The notes under the pieces were generated by a model. It was not told the origin of the DNA. It ran no database searches and worked only from the letters and a program-made list of their open reading frames with translations. From contig NC_084794.1 in assembly GCF_963169125.1 (NCBI RefSeq), positions 227,847,409 to 227,911,408 of the forward strand: 64,000 bases of DNA, written 5' to 3'. The stretch is from Humulus lupulus (lineage: Eukaryota > Streptophyta > Magnoliopsida > Rosales > Cannabaceae). Position numbers and translations under genes: made by a program. Each line of letters begins with the position of its first letter. Position 1 is the stretch's first letter. Positions 36,976 to 47,903 of this stretch are shown here, one piece after another.

Positions 36976-38356
36976 ATGACTAAGAAGAATAACACTTCCT
37001 CTCGGAGTAAGAGTGTTACCAACCCGAAGGCCCCCTCCCATGAGGACAAATGAAAAGGCACAGGAGAGGAAGGTCAAACATCTGAGAAGCGTGATAGAAA
37101 TAGAAATGGTCTCTCAAAGTCTCAGTGTCATGTCGGAGGAGAGGCTCGGGGGCAGGAGTGCACTGGCAAGAGCAAGGCAGACTTACCACTCGTACACCCT
37201 CAGTCTCACAAGGGAAAGGAATCAATGAACAACACCAATACCATGTTCGATAGGCTCGAGAAAGATGCACAACCTCAGGAACCTCAGGATCTGAGGGAAG
37301 TCATCAACAGGAGAACTAGCACTCAGGAGGGGGTACCGAGAACGTCTACCCCAGTTGGAGCAACGATCCCACCAGCAGTGCAGGCTGAGATAGATGCACA
37401 CACTATGATTGTTCAGGGTTTGACAAAGAAACCTTCTGATATCGAGCTGGGTCATAAAAGTGGGATTCCCTTTAGTGCCAAGATCCAAGCTACCCAACCA
37501 CCACCGAAGTACAAGACCCTGAAACTTCCAACATACACTGGGAAGGAGGACCTAGTGCGACACATTGGAAAGTTCAAGGATTAGATGAAGTTACTTGGTG
37601 TGGAGCATGATTATAGGTGTAGGGTATTTCCTAACACTCTCTCTAACTCAGCTCAAGAATGGTATTACAAATTCAAACCTGGATCCATCATTTCCAAGGA
37701 GAAATTCAGGAAGGAATTTTGCAAGGTCTTCAATACCGGATGGATTCAACTAGTTTATGTCAATCAGCTAGCTGGAATCAAGCAAGGGAAGGATGAATCC
37801 CTGAAGGACTACATCCAAAGATTCATGAGAGAAGCAAACCGAGCATCCATGGTAGGACATGAAGGGAAGTTCGTTGCCATCTCGGCATGAATCATTTATC
37901 GTAGTCCCTTTGTGGGAAAGCATCCTGGACTTATCAGACAAATACATGAAGCTAGATGACGCTATCATGAGGGAAGAAAAAAGCATAAACCATCCAACCA
38001 CTATCAAGGCAAGCAAGAACGTCGCAAACCCTCAGGGAAGCAATGGGGGCAACGGTAAGAAGATGAGTACCTCAGGGGTCGAGCAGAATGAAGAAAAGAA
38101 GGCTAAGTCAACATCAACCGACAAACAGCCTAAGCACCAGCCCTACCAGCCCAGGTTAACCAACTATACTGTCCTGACTGCAACAAAGGCTGAGGTTTAC
38201 TTGGCAACATACCTAGAGGTACCATACCAAAATCCACCACCATTGCACTTAGAAGGAAATAGGGACAAGAACAAGTTTTGTCAGTTCCATAATGATTATG
38301 GAAACGACACAAATGAGTGCAAACAGATGAAGGATGAAATAGAGTTTCTCCTCTGA
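36976..38356 (+). pseudogene. gag: TAT2 gag pseudogene
   Basis: ATG at 36976 gives MTKKNNTSSRSKSVTNPK. The same frame is broken by TGA near 37050 and TAG at 37582-37584, after which it resumes with MKLLGVEHDYRCRVFPNTL. The core shows SAQEWYYKFKPGSI and LAGIKQGKDESLKDYIQRFM. A frameshift near 37890 moves to the frame with LDLSDKYMKLDDA, ending with the zinc-binding CQFHNDYGNDTNEC (38280-38321). It is clearly diverged from TAT1 and TAT3. Confidence 0.78.
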
Positions 38357-39965
38357 TCAGGAAAAATCTTAAGGTACCTAGTTAAGAACGAAACCCCAAG
38401 TAAGAATCCAGAGTTCTGAAGGTGATGGAGTCCACCATTGGAGCCATCGACCATGGACTTCACATTGGACACCATATATGGGGGGCCCCACATAGAAAGC
38501 AACAGTAACAATGCTCATGAGTGATATGCAAGAACCCTAAGACATGAGGTAGGGGAATCTTCCCAGTGCATGGCAGGTGAGGAGCGGTCTCCAAAAAATC
38601 TGAAGTATGAAAATGAAACTCTCACTTTCACGAAGGATGACGCCAGGCACGTGAGGTACCCTAACAATGACCCTCTGGTCCTTACCATTCAAATCGCCAA
38701 TGCTCAAATGAAGAGATGCTTGGTGAATACGGGAAGCTCAATAGATATCATCTACAAATCATCCCTCGAGAAGATGAAGCTCACGGTCAAGGACCTGACA
38801 CCTTGTTCCCAAGTGATATATGGGTTCACAGGAGAATACCTAGCATCAGCATGAACTATCAAACTACCGGTCACTATGGGGGATGACCCAAATACTGCTT
38901 CCCACTACACAGAATAGACCAACTGGTTGATGTAACTGCAGGTCATGAAATACTCCCATTCATGGATGCATATTCTGGGTATAATCAGATAAGTATGCAC
39001 CCTCTCGATGAGGAACATACCAGCTTCCGGACAGACAAGGGATTGTACTGTTATAAGGTAATCCCATTCGGCTTAAAGAACGCAGGAGCCACCTACCATC
39101 ATTTAGTGAATGGCATGTTTCGAGACTTGATCGGCAAAAATATGGAGGTATATGTCGATGACATGTTGGTCAAGTCCAAAGAAGTTGGAGGGCATGTTCA
39201 AGACTTAGAGGAATGCTTTGCAATACTTAGAAAGTATCGCATAAAGTTAAATCCTCTCAAGTGCTCGTTTGGAGTTGGTTCTGGTAAGTTTCTCAGATAC
39301 ATAATCAATTCACATGGAATCAAGGTTAACCCTGAGAAGATCAAAGTATTGATTGACATGAAGTCACCTACCACAATCAAAGAAGTGCAAAGCTTAGCAG
39401 GGAGAGTAGCTGCCCTCAGTAGGTTCATGTCGAAGTCTACGGACAAGTGTGTCCCCTTCTTTAACTTACTAAGGGGCAGCAAGAAGATCTAATGGACCAA
39501 GGAATGCGAGAAAGATTTAGAAGCCTTGTAGGAGAATCTCGCTCAACCTCCCTTCCTATCAAAGCCAATAGATGGTGAAGTACTATTCATCAATTTGGCA
39601 ATCACCGAGCATGCAATCAGCGCTGCTTTGGTGAAAGAAGAGAACTGGGTACAACACCCTGTATAACATATCAGTAAATGGCTAGTAGGTGTGGAGTCTA
39701 GGTATCCCCCTTTTGAAAAGATAGCCTACTATTTAGTAATCACCTCTCGAAAGTTGCGTCCATACTTCCAAGCTCACTCGATCTGAGTTCTAACCGATCA
39801 ACCGCTATAACAAGTTCTTCAGAAGCCAGAGGCCTCAGGACGGATACTTAAATGGGTAGTGGAGTTAAAACAATTTGATATCACTTATCATCCGAGGATG
39901 GTGATAAAAGGACAAGCATTGGAAGACTTCATAACCAAAGGCACCGTCCTTGAAGACCCTTCCTA
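38357..39965 (+). pseudogene. TAT2 protease to first RNase H, with an internal deletion
   Basis: The protease part (38570-38854) has MKRCLVNTGSSIDIIYKSSLEKMKL, with the catalytic Asp changed to Asn. Near 38885 the reading jumps from the end of protease to the CFPLHRIDQLVD region of RT. About 0.75 kb found in TAT3 is missing, which also removes the place of the shared UAG. RT continues (38962-39492) with FMDAYSGYNQI, FGLKNAGATYHHLVN and YVDDMLVKSKEV, then LINSHGIKVNPEKI-type text and LSRFMSKSTDKCVPFFNLLRG. A TAA after SKKI (39490) and later stops break the RNase H. Confidence 0.78.
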
Positions 39966-40004
39966 CCAATCAGAGATGGAGATACTGAGAAGGAAGGAGA
40001 TACT

Positions 40005-40660
40005 CTAGTATGGAAGTTATACTTTGATAAAGCATCCAATGAACACAACTCAGGTGCAGGAATTATACTGATCACTCTAGAGAATCACAGAATCCACTGC
40101 CCTCTCAAATTTGGATTCATCACTTCAAACAATGAGGCAGAGTAGGAGATATTGCTAGCAGGATTACGCTTATCTCGAGATGTGCATGCACAATCCCTGG
40201 AGATATTCAACAATTCCCAACTAGTAGTGTACTAGGTACTGAGGGAGTATCAAGCCAAGGGACTTACAATGGTGCAATACCTGAACAAGGTGAAGGAATT
40301 GTTGGCACAGTTCAAAAGGTACTGGATTATACAAGTCCCAAGGGATCCATTTCCCAATGCTAATGCCTTAGCCAAGCTTGCCAGTGCCAAAGACGCGGAC
40401 ACCCTGATTGTCGTTCCTGTTGAATACTTGGCGGAAAGAAGCATAACTGAGCAGGAGGCACTACCTATTGAGTTAGGAGATTCATGGATGACCCATATTA
40501 TTAACTGTCTCAACCAAGGAGTAGTACCCATTGATTGGAACAAAGCAAGGAAGTTGGTAAGACAGGCTGCATGATATATGATAGTCGAAGGGGTCTTGTA
40601 GCAATGAGGGTACTCCCTACCACTGCTAAGGTGCGTTACACCAGATGAGTCAAATCTATT
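40005..40660 (+). pseudogene. TAT2 second (archaeal-type) RNase H
   Basis: Shows SNEHNSGAGIILIT, NNEAE followed by a TAG (40143), LLAGLRLSRD, NSQLVVY followed by a stop, VLREYQAKGLTMVQYLNKVKELL and NANALAKLAS. The motif order equals that of TAT1 and TAT3. Two of the acidic catalytic sites are altered (FNNSQ for YSDSQ, NANAL for NADAL). Confidence 0.72.
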
Positions 40661-40661
40661 A

Positions 40662-41716
40662 ATGATCGAGGTACACGAGGGGTTTTGTGGAGATCACGCT
40701 GGGGGGCAGAGCTTATCAAAGAAAATCTTAAGGCAAGGATACTTCTGGCCGACGGTGAACGAAGACTTGATGGAGTGTGTCAAAAGATGCCACAAGTGTC
40801 AGATGTTCTCCAAGATACCCCGGGCAGCACCTAATGAATTAATACAAATGCAAAGCCCTTGGCCCTTCTTTGTATGGGGAATCAACCTGATCGGGAAGCT
40901 ACCCACAAGAAGGGGAGGAGTCCAATTTTTTGTTGTAGTCGTAGACTACTTCACCAAATGGACTAAAGTAGAAGCTCTCACCACCATTACCTCGAAGAAA
41001 AGTCTTAGACTTTGTGGTGAAGAATATCATATGTCAATTCCGTCTACCGAAGAAGATAGTCTCGGACAATGGGACTCAATTCGACAGTGATATGTTCACC
41101 AAATTTTGTACGAGGCATAGAATCGCAAAGAGCTTTTCCTTGGTAGCACACCCCCAAGCCAATGGTCAAGCAGATGCAATGAACAAGACTATCAAAAACA
41201 CTCTGAATAAATGCCTTGAATAAGCCAAAGGAGCTTGGTCAGAAATACTTTTGGAGGTCCTATGGTCACATTGAACAACGGCTTGAACAGTCACAAGCCA
41301 TACACCATTCTCTTTGGCATTTGGGTATGAAGCCATGTTTCCAGTTGAACTTACTCCATCACATAGACGAGAGGCATACAATCAAGGGAGGAACCATCAA
41401 CTAATAGAAAAGTCTCTCAATTTAATCAAAGAAAGGCGACAAAAGGAAAGTCTCAGAGTAGCAGCACACTAGCGAAAAGTGGCCAGATACTTCAACTCCA
41501 GGGTGAAAGATCAAAAATTCCAAGTTGGGCACTTAGTACTCAAGAGGGTGTTCCTAAACACTAAGGACACTACAGGAGGGGTACTAGGACCTAATTGGGA
41601 AGGACCATACCTTGTGGAGGAGGTGATCCCAACAGGGACATACAAGATAGCTCAACTGATGGGGAACTAATCAAAAACTACTGGAATGGCGAACACCTCC
41701 GCCGGTACTATCAGTG
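40662..41716 (+). pseudogene. TAT2 integrase, broken
   Basis: Opens with IEVHEGFCGDHAGGQSL and the zinc-binding CHKCQMFSKI. The core has VWGINLIGKLP, VVVDYFTKWTK with the first Asp, VSDNGTQFD (41052) with the second and NGQADAM, where Glu is replaced by Asp (41162). A frameshift near 41000 and others after 41216 break it. The C-terminal part KDQKFQVGHLVLKRVF and LGPNWEGPYLVEEV ends at 41670, with a last segment to 41716. Confidence 0.77.
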
Positions 41717-42990
41717 AAGTTTTTCAGCGGCGACACAAATTTTAATTTGAAAATGTATTATTTTTTAATTACGATGAATGAATGAATTTAATTTCTTAAG
41801 TTTCACTTAATTCTTTAAATTTATTTCAACGATGGACTGGTCACTTTAGACCTGTCAACCTTATCAGATCATGTTCGATTCTGGTCCTTGAGAGACCTAT
41901 TGACCCATAAGATCCAAACAAGAGATTGGTCCGAGGACCCATCGCCATTATGGATCATGTTCGATCTTGGTTCTTGAGGAACCTATCGACCCATACTATC
42001 CAAAAAGAGAGACTGGTCCTAGGACCTTATCGCCAAATTATTTGATCATGTTCGATCTTGGTTCTTGAGGAACCTATCAACCCATACGATCAACAAAAGA
42101 GACTGGTCCGAGGACCAATCGCCATTATTTGATCATGTTCGATAATGGTTCTTGAGGAACCTATCGAGCCATACGATCAACAAAAGAGATGGTTTGAAGA
42201 CCAGTTGCCATTATTTGATCATGATGAATCTTGGTTCTTGAGGAGCCTATCGACCCATACAATAAAAAAAGAGACTGGTATGAAGACAAGTCGCCATCAT
42301 TGGATCATAATCAAATCTGGTCCTTGAGGGACCGATCGATAATTTGATCTAAGACTCGCTCAATTTTCCCATCAAGACCGGATTGGTCCAACTCAGACAC
42401 TTCTATCTACAATCATTATAACGAGTACACGAGAGAATACATGGATCGTGATCGACACTTGCGACACAATCTGCGTCTATGTATAGGTATTATCACTACT
42501 CAGTATGAAACCATCACCTGACTACCAATGAGGGATAAGCATTTGCTGCTTGCATCATTGGGTGAAAAGGCTAGTACTATGTGTCTAAACGCTTGAAGCA
42601 AGGCATGGTCAAGCAACAAGTGACCAAGGCTTTTAAACCCAAGATCACTTGGGGGCATATAGTACATACCGATCAGGGAAGCAATGAGGGCGTGACCCTA
42701 AGTAATAAGCAAGCTCAAGTTTTTCTAGGACATTTATTCAAAATGTGTTTCGAAAGCGCATAAAACAAAAACAAAAAAGGTATTGGTAGGGAGACTCCTA
42801 GCCATGTCCCTTATAGGGTGGTCGGCCTATCACCCATGGGGTGGTCGAACTGACCATTTTTTTCGTGGTACTTGGTGAAGTATCGTACTACTCACATTAC
42901 CATGGTTGTTAGCATGAAAAATGTAAAGGAGTTAGGTTAGTATGGAGCATGAAATACATGTGTTTAGAGTAAACTGATACTTGAACCAAT
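41717..42990 (+). other. TAT2 3' untranslated region, first part
   Basis: No sense gene seen. It holds the 86-bp tandem array (listed separately), a polypurine-like CTTGGGGGCATA at 42648-42659 and two GGTGGTCGGCC-like motifs at 42818-42845. Confidence 0.6.
41867..42345 (+). repeat. Tandem array of about 86-bp units in TAT2
   Basis: Five to six diverged units with the GATCATGTTCGAT-like start at 41867, 41953, 42045, 42131, 42218 and 42303 (spacings 86, 92, 86, 87, 85). Each unit holds two small palindromes, GGTTCTTGAGGAACC and TGGTCCGAGGACCA, in various states of decay. It lies just after INT in the 3' region. Confidence 0.85.
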
Positions 42991-43299
42991 GAGGGTTGTG
43001 AGTTGATATACTTAGTAACCATTGGAAATAATTTTTTTCAATCAATACGCTGAGTACTCATTACAAAAAAGCATAAAGGCATAAAATTTCGTATGTAAAA
43101 TCTGTCAAGTACAAGGTGCCCCACCAATGGCACAAAAGGAAAGACAAAGAATAAAAGATCAAAAGAAGACTTACTAGGGCAAGGAGTATCATCTGAAAGA
43201 CCACCCTGAGCCTCAACAACCTCACGAGCCAGACACTTCTTATGCTCCTTCGCTCATGTCTTCTCATGGAGGAAACCCAAATTCAATTTTTTTTTGGAC

Positions 43300-44698
43300 T
43301 TCTAGATCAAGTAGAAGCAAGAGAAGCTAGTCTCTGAATACTCCTATCGTTCCTTGTCCTACGTAGCCTTGACCTCTGGCTCCTTCTCGACAAGAGCATC
43401 CTTACGCAGTTGGTCCATGTCAGCAATCAACTTCTCTTTCTCAGCTTCAGATTTTTTAAGCTGATCGGAAAGTTTCCCCTCCACCTAGGTTACCCTGAGA
43501 TTCAACTCGGTCACTTCCTGCTATTTGAGCTCCATGGTAATGCAGAGAGTGCTGATCTCTTCATCTTTCAAAGCAATGTCTGCATCTGTAGAGCCAAGAA
43601 CGCGCCTAAGGTCTAGTACATCCTGGCGGACAGCTTCAAACTTAGAGTGAAGGTTGGAAAACATAGAGGTATACTCCATAGACATATCACGGACATGGGA
43701 GACCAACATCAGTGCCTGAAAAATCATACAAGTGTTAGATAACATCAACACACAAGCGAACCAGACAAAAAAAAAACTTTAAAGGACTTACACTCTAAAT
43801 GTCAAGGAGGGACTTCATGAGGATGGTGCTCAAGTCCTCATTATTAATCCCATTAAAGGTCGTTGTCGTCTACTCCTGTGCTAAGCTTGGTCCATAATGG
43901 CACCTAAATTTCGTATGGTAGACTGGTGTGGCTCAGATAAGGAAGCAAGCGCAGAGAAGGAGGCACCCGCATTAGTGATACTGGGAGGAACTGGCATTGG
44001 GCAAGGATGGCTCTACCTCTACGACAGGACTAGACTCTAGTGGAGCCGAAGGAGGCACCTTGGAAGTGACCTCCGTTATCGGCTCAGGCTCAACCCTGGC
44101 CCTCTTGGCCGCTCGTACGGAAGGCCTAGTCTCGGTTGGAGTTGACCTTTGTTGGGTGTGAACAAAGGCGAGCATATCTGAACCTGCAAAGGAAGATCAA
44201 ATATTAGCATAATATCAAACACAAACAAAACATAAAGTAAAGATGATACAAGTGTCGAACCTTCTGAATGAGATTCAAGTTTGAACATGGCTTCATCAAA
44301 TTCATCTGAAGCAAGCAGTGAGTGTGCGGATGCACCCATCTCATCACCCTCCAGTACAACTCACATGGGTAAAGAGGGTACCTCATCGATATGAAGAGGC
44401 TTTGGGGCATAGGCTCGGTACCATCTTCATTCGGAACATCGGGGAGTGCTATGTTAAGAAGAGATCTGAGAAGAGCCAAGCGAAGAGCCCTGAGTGATCT
44501 GTCTAGCAATGTGAGGATCATCTTCGGAAGGTGGCCAAGTTGTCTGTCTTACTGTCGCCATTGGGCTACACCTTCTTAAGAAAATTTTCTCACTGAATAA
44601 ATATAGAGCGAAATGAGGGAGATTCCTTTCACCCTTTCCAATAGCGCTTGGGGAGTACGCTCGCTCAAAGACTTGTCAGATGAAGAGGAGTTGGACAT
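43300..44698 (-). pseudogene. TAT2 antisense spliced gene, coiled-coil protein, decayed
   Basis: Runs against TAT2. A start at 44698 gives MSNSSSSDKSLSERTPQAL. Two introns are well marked. One is 44260-44184 (GT, branch TGCTAAT, CTTTGCAG). The other is 43791-43716 (GTAAGT, branch CTAAC, TTTTTCAG). Between them the exon encodes a basic stretch AAKRARVEP, a possible nuclear signal, and a Pro/Ser/Val-rich part. After the second intron comes a coiled coil (ALMLVSHVRDMSMEYTSMF onward, later KLSDQLKKSEAEKEKLIADM). Several stops break it. Architecture and the intron before the coiled coil match the TAT3 antisense gene. Extra antisense ORFs are known in Tat elements; the function is not known. Confidence 0.65.
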
Positions 44699-45091
44699 CT
44701 ACAACAAAGAAAGGATAAAAACTAAAGTTAGTATATTGATGAATTAAAGCTCCCTAGCACGAACCATATAGGCCAGTAGATGGGGGCATATCCATTATTA
44801 AGGAGAAAAAGTGAAGAAATTAAAGGAAAAGTTGATCGAAGTCACAAAGGAGGGTCAACCTAGGCCCTAAGCTAAAAAAATGGGAAGGAAAGGTCATAGG
44901 TGTTCGGCCTACCACCTTAGGCCGACCACCCTAGGATGCAAACTTCAGAAAAATGCCAGAGATAAGGTCCAAGTCTCCAATAAATCATACAGAACAAGGA
45001 AGACCTTAAGGAGATCAATAAAAATAATTTTTTTTTTGTAAGGGGCCTAGGTGGTCGGCCTATGATTGGGTCGATCACCTAGGCTTGGGAA
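44699..45091 (+). other. TAT2 3' region upstream of the antisense gene
   Basis: Non-coding. It contains another TGGGGGCATA at 44781-44790 and the mirrored pair of motifs GGTGTTCGGCCTA and TAGGCCGACCACC near 44897-44932. The antisense gene would need its promoter here; I cannot point to a TATA box. Confidence 0.45.
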
Positions 45092-45235
45092 TCCTGGAAA
45101 TCACCCAGGGCATAGGAAATGTTGTCTAGGCTTGGATTTGTAACCCTGGAAATTGCCTATGCCTAGATCTGAAACCCTGGAAATCGCCTATGCCTGGATC
45201 TAAAACCCTGGAAATCACCCAAGCATGGAAACCTA
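45092..45235 (+). repeat. Tandem array of 31-32-bp units in TAT2
   Basis: CCTGGAAATC or CCCTGGAAAT occurs at 45092, 45143, 45175 and 45206. The last three are spaced 32 and 31 bp and share GCCTATGCCT-GGATCT. Confidence 0.75.
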
Positions 45236-45610
45236 GGGGTGTTCGGCCTATGAGGGATTTGTAAGCCTAGAAATTTTCAAGGCTAAGGAAAACCTAAGGG
45301 TGGTCGACCTACATACCTCTAAACCCTAAAGCATCACACAAAAAGAAACAAGGATTAAGCCAATCTTTGATTGAAAACAAGTTTTTTTATTCAAAAAAGT
45401 CAGTTGTTTTAAATCAATATAGAGCAAAGCAAGGAAATTCAGACAGATTCATAAAAGACGTAAATGTTGGGAGAAAATACTTACCCAAGAGAAGATACGC
45501 AGAGTTGATGAAGACTTTGAGAATTTCACAGCTTAGAAATTCCCTGGAGTATGCACATAGGATAGGGATTGGATGAGTGAGTTCCTTCTTATAGCCTCTC
45601 AGGCTAACAA

Positions 45611-45945
45611 TATTTTTAGGAATTCAAATTCCTTGAAAAATATCTTGTAATTTTAGCAATTCAAATTTCCTCGAAAAATATCTTATATTTTTAGTAATTC
45701 AAATTCCTTGAAAAATATCTTATATTTTTAGGAATTCAAAATTCCTTGAAAAATATATTAGATTTTTAGAAAATGAATTTTCCTTGAAAAATATGATTAT
45801 TTTTAGGAATTACAATTTTCCTTGAAAAATATTATCGTTTTTAAGAATTAAAAAAAATTCCTTGAAAAACAGATTATGTTTTTAGGAGTCAAATTCTTTG
45901 AAAAATGCAGCTATTTTTAGGATCTGAATCCTTGAAAATATGTGC
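45611..45945 (+). repeat. Tandem array of about 37-bp hairpin units in TAT2
   Basis: Nine units, with CCTTGAAAAATA or a close variant at 45631, 45669, 45706, 45743, 45782, 45820, 45860, 45896 and 45930. Each begins TTTTTAGGAATTCAAATTCC or a variant, in which AGGAATT and AATTCCT can pair. Units become more diverged to the right. Confidence 0.85.
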
Positions 45946-46073
45946 TGAGAACATTATCTATAGTTGATAAAAGTACTACGTAATGTCCCGAGGGACTTTG
46001 CTCTTAGAGTACTGCTACCATATGTTTCTCGGGCCCGATCAAGTTTATAGTAATGTTGGATAAGTACGATAAA

Positions 46074-46085
46074 CTTGGGGGCAAA
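46074..46085 (+). other. TAT2 polypurine tract
   Basis: CTTGGGGGCAAA directly precedes the 3' LTR. Confidence 0.7.
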
Positions 46086-46437
46086 TGTTATCCCTCAAAA
46101 TTCAAGAGATGATATGGCGAATGGGAAAGTGGCACGTTGTATCAAAAGTCATGGAAAAAATGACAAAGTATTGTAAAAGACCGATGAACAAAAATAGATA
46201 GGTCCAAGACCTATAGGGAAGTCAACCAGGCCTAAACACCCTAGGGGTGGTCAGCCTGGTCCTAGTCCCCTAGGGGTGGTCGGCCTGACCCCAACCCTTA
46301 GGGGTGGTCGTCCTAGCATGACCTAAGGACCACATGGGGTGGTTGACCTAAACTCCCAAATACACCTTGCTGGATAAAGTTCACCCTCGTTCAAGCTGAA
46401 ATCAATAGGCCTAGCCCCAGAAGATCAACAGGCCTAG

Positions 46438-47052
46438 TGTCACGGGCCGGCTATTTGGGTACTCCAACTAGACGGAACGTGCGGCACTTGCAGACTCTTC
46501 AAGCTAGCAAGTCAGCCTACAACACACACCTACAGGCAAACAAACTCAGCGGTTAGCCACATACACATCTCGGACATGCAACGGGCAAATAACGAAGTAT
46601 GAGCAAGCACAAAGCAAGTCATTCCTAGGAACGTCCACACAACACAAAGCACACAACAAGGCAAGTGGCACACAATGGCCCAACGAAGGTAACAAGCAAG
46701 TAACACATAAGCAACAAGGAAGCACACAGGGGCAAGTATGGATAAATGTTATTTCATTAATATATAGCCTTGATAGGGCAAGGGAGTACACAGCTTTGGC
46801 CCCTATCTGCTGATGGCCATGGTGCTTCCCTAAGTCACCAGGTCACCTCCCCCTAAGGAGCCTTCTAGGGAAATAAAGTCTTCCCAGGAACATATATGAT
46901 TTTTGTCTGGGAGACATATGCAATATTACAAAACTGCCACTACCCTATCCCATGAGGTTGCTTGGTGCAAGACTTGACTAATGATCAAGCACCAAGGCAT
47001 GCTCATTACAAAATGGCCCCATGTGGGTGTTCCAAAGGGGCAGCACGCCACA
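46438..47052 (-). repeat. Chromovirus 3' LTR
   Basis: Plus-strand reading starts TGTCACGGGCC and ends CACGCCACA. The polypurine tract, AAGTGGGGGAGAG on the minus strand, adjoins at 47053-47066. Confidence 0.9.
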
Positions 47053-47102
47053 CTCTCCCCCACTTAATCTTTCGGCGCCCTCGACGAAGTAGCTTGTAGA
47101 TC

Positions 47103-47903
47103 TTAAATCTTTTGCGTGAGCTTCTTCAAGTCTTCCGCCCTTTCCCAGCTGATTTCGTCATCAGCGAGCCCCTTCCATTTTACCAGATATTCTTTATGCT
47201 TTTTACGGTCAGTGGTGACCGTTCTTTCCGCTAGGATTTCTTCAGGTTGACGCTTGATCCTTGGCTGAACACTGACTCCTCCTCTGGTTGACTGGTTGCG
47301 CTCTGGATTGGCTGGATCTTCATGATACGGCTTCAAGTTGCTGACGTGAAGGACCGGGTGTATCTTCATCCAAGTGGGTAGGTCGACTTTGTATGAAGTT
47401 AGGCTAACTTTTGAGATGACTGAGACCGGACCCTCGTACTTGCGAACAAGTCTGATGTCTTTGTCCCCTCGGAATCTCAACTGTTCGGGCCTCAGCTTGA
47501 TTAACACTAAGTCACCTGCTTTGAACTCCAGTGGACTGCGCTTCTGATCTGCCCACTTCTTCATTCTTCTTGAGGCTTTTTCTAGATAAGCTCAGGCAAT
47601 CTCTGTTGTTTTCTTCCAGTCTTTTGTGAAGTGAAAGGCTCGCGGGTTCCGACCGCGATATTCGTCCACTGTGTGGGGTAACAGTGGTTGATGTCCATTA
47701 ACAACTTCAAAAGGGCTCTTATTCGACGAAGAACTCTTTTGAGAGTTGAAACAAAATTGAGCTACATCGAGCAGTTGCGGCCAATTCTTCTGATTGGCAT
47801 TCACAAAGTGGCGCAAGTACTCCTCCAACATCCCGTTGAATCTTTCTGTCTGCCCATCTGTCTGCGGATGGTTTCTCGAGGAAATATTCAGTTGTGACCC
47901 CAA
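47103..47903 (-). pseudogene. Chromovirus integrase C-terminal part and chromodomain
   Basis: Starts in the last part of the integrase core (NHPQTDGQTERFNGMLEEYLRHF, with the catalytic Glu). A TGA at 47592-47594, probably from CGA, splits it. Then come WADQKRSPLEFKAGDLVLIKL, the GPF/Y-type region RKYEGPVSVI and LHVSNLKPYHED. The chromodomain lies over about the last 50 residues, with KEYLVKWKGLADDEISWERA including the aromatic residues that usually bind methyl-lysine. The natural end is at 47103. A one-base shift near 47905 separates it from the upstream frame. Confidence 0.88.

Noticed and set aside
45611..45945. Possible CRISPR array
   Set aside because: The whole 37-bp unit is repeated with no variable spacers, so it is a simple tandem repeat.
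46530..46791. Cys-rich frames present twice (also at 51841-52102)
   Set aside because: They are in the two chromovirus LTRs, so their repetition only reflects the LTR pair. No start signal or domain supports a small secreted protein.
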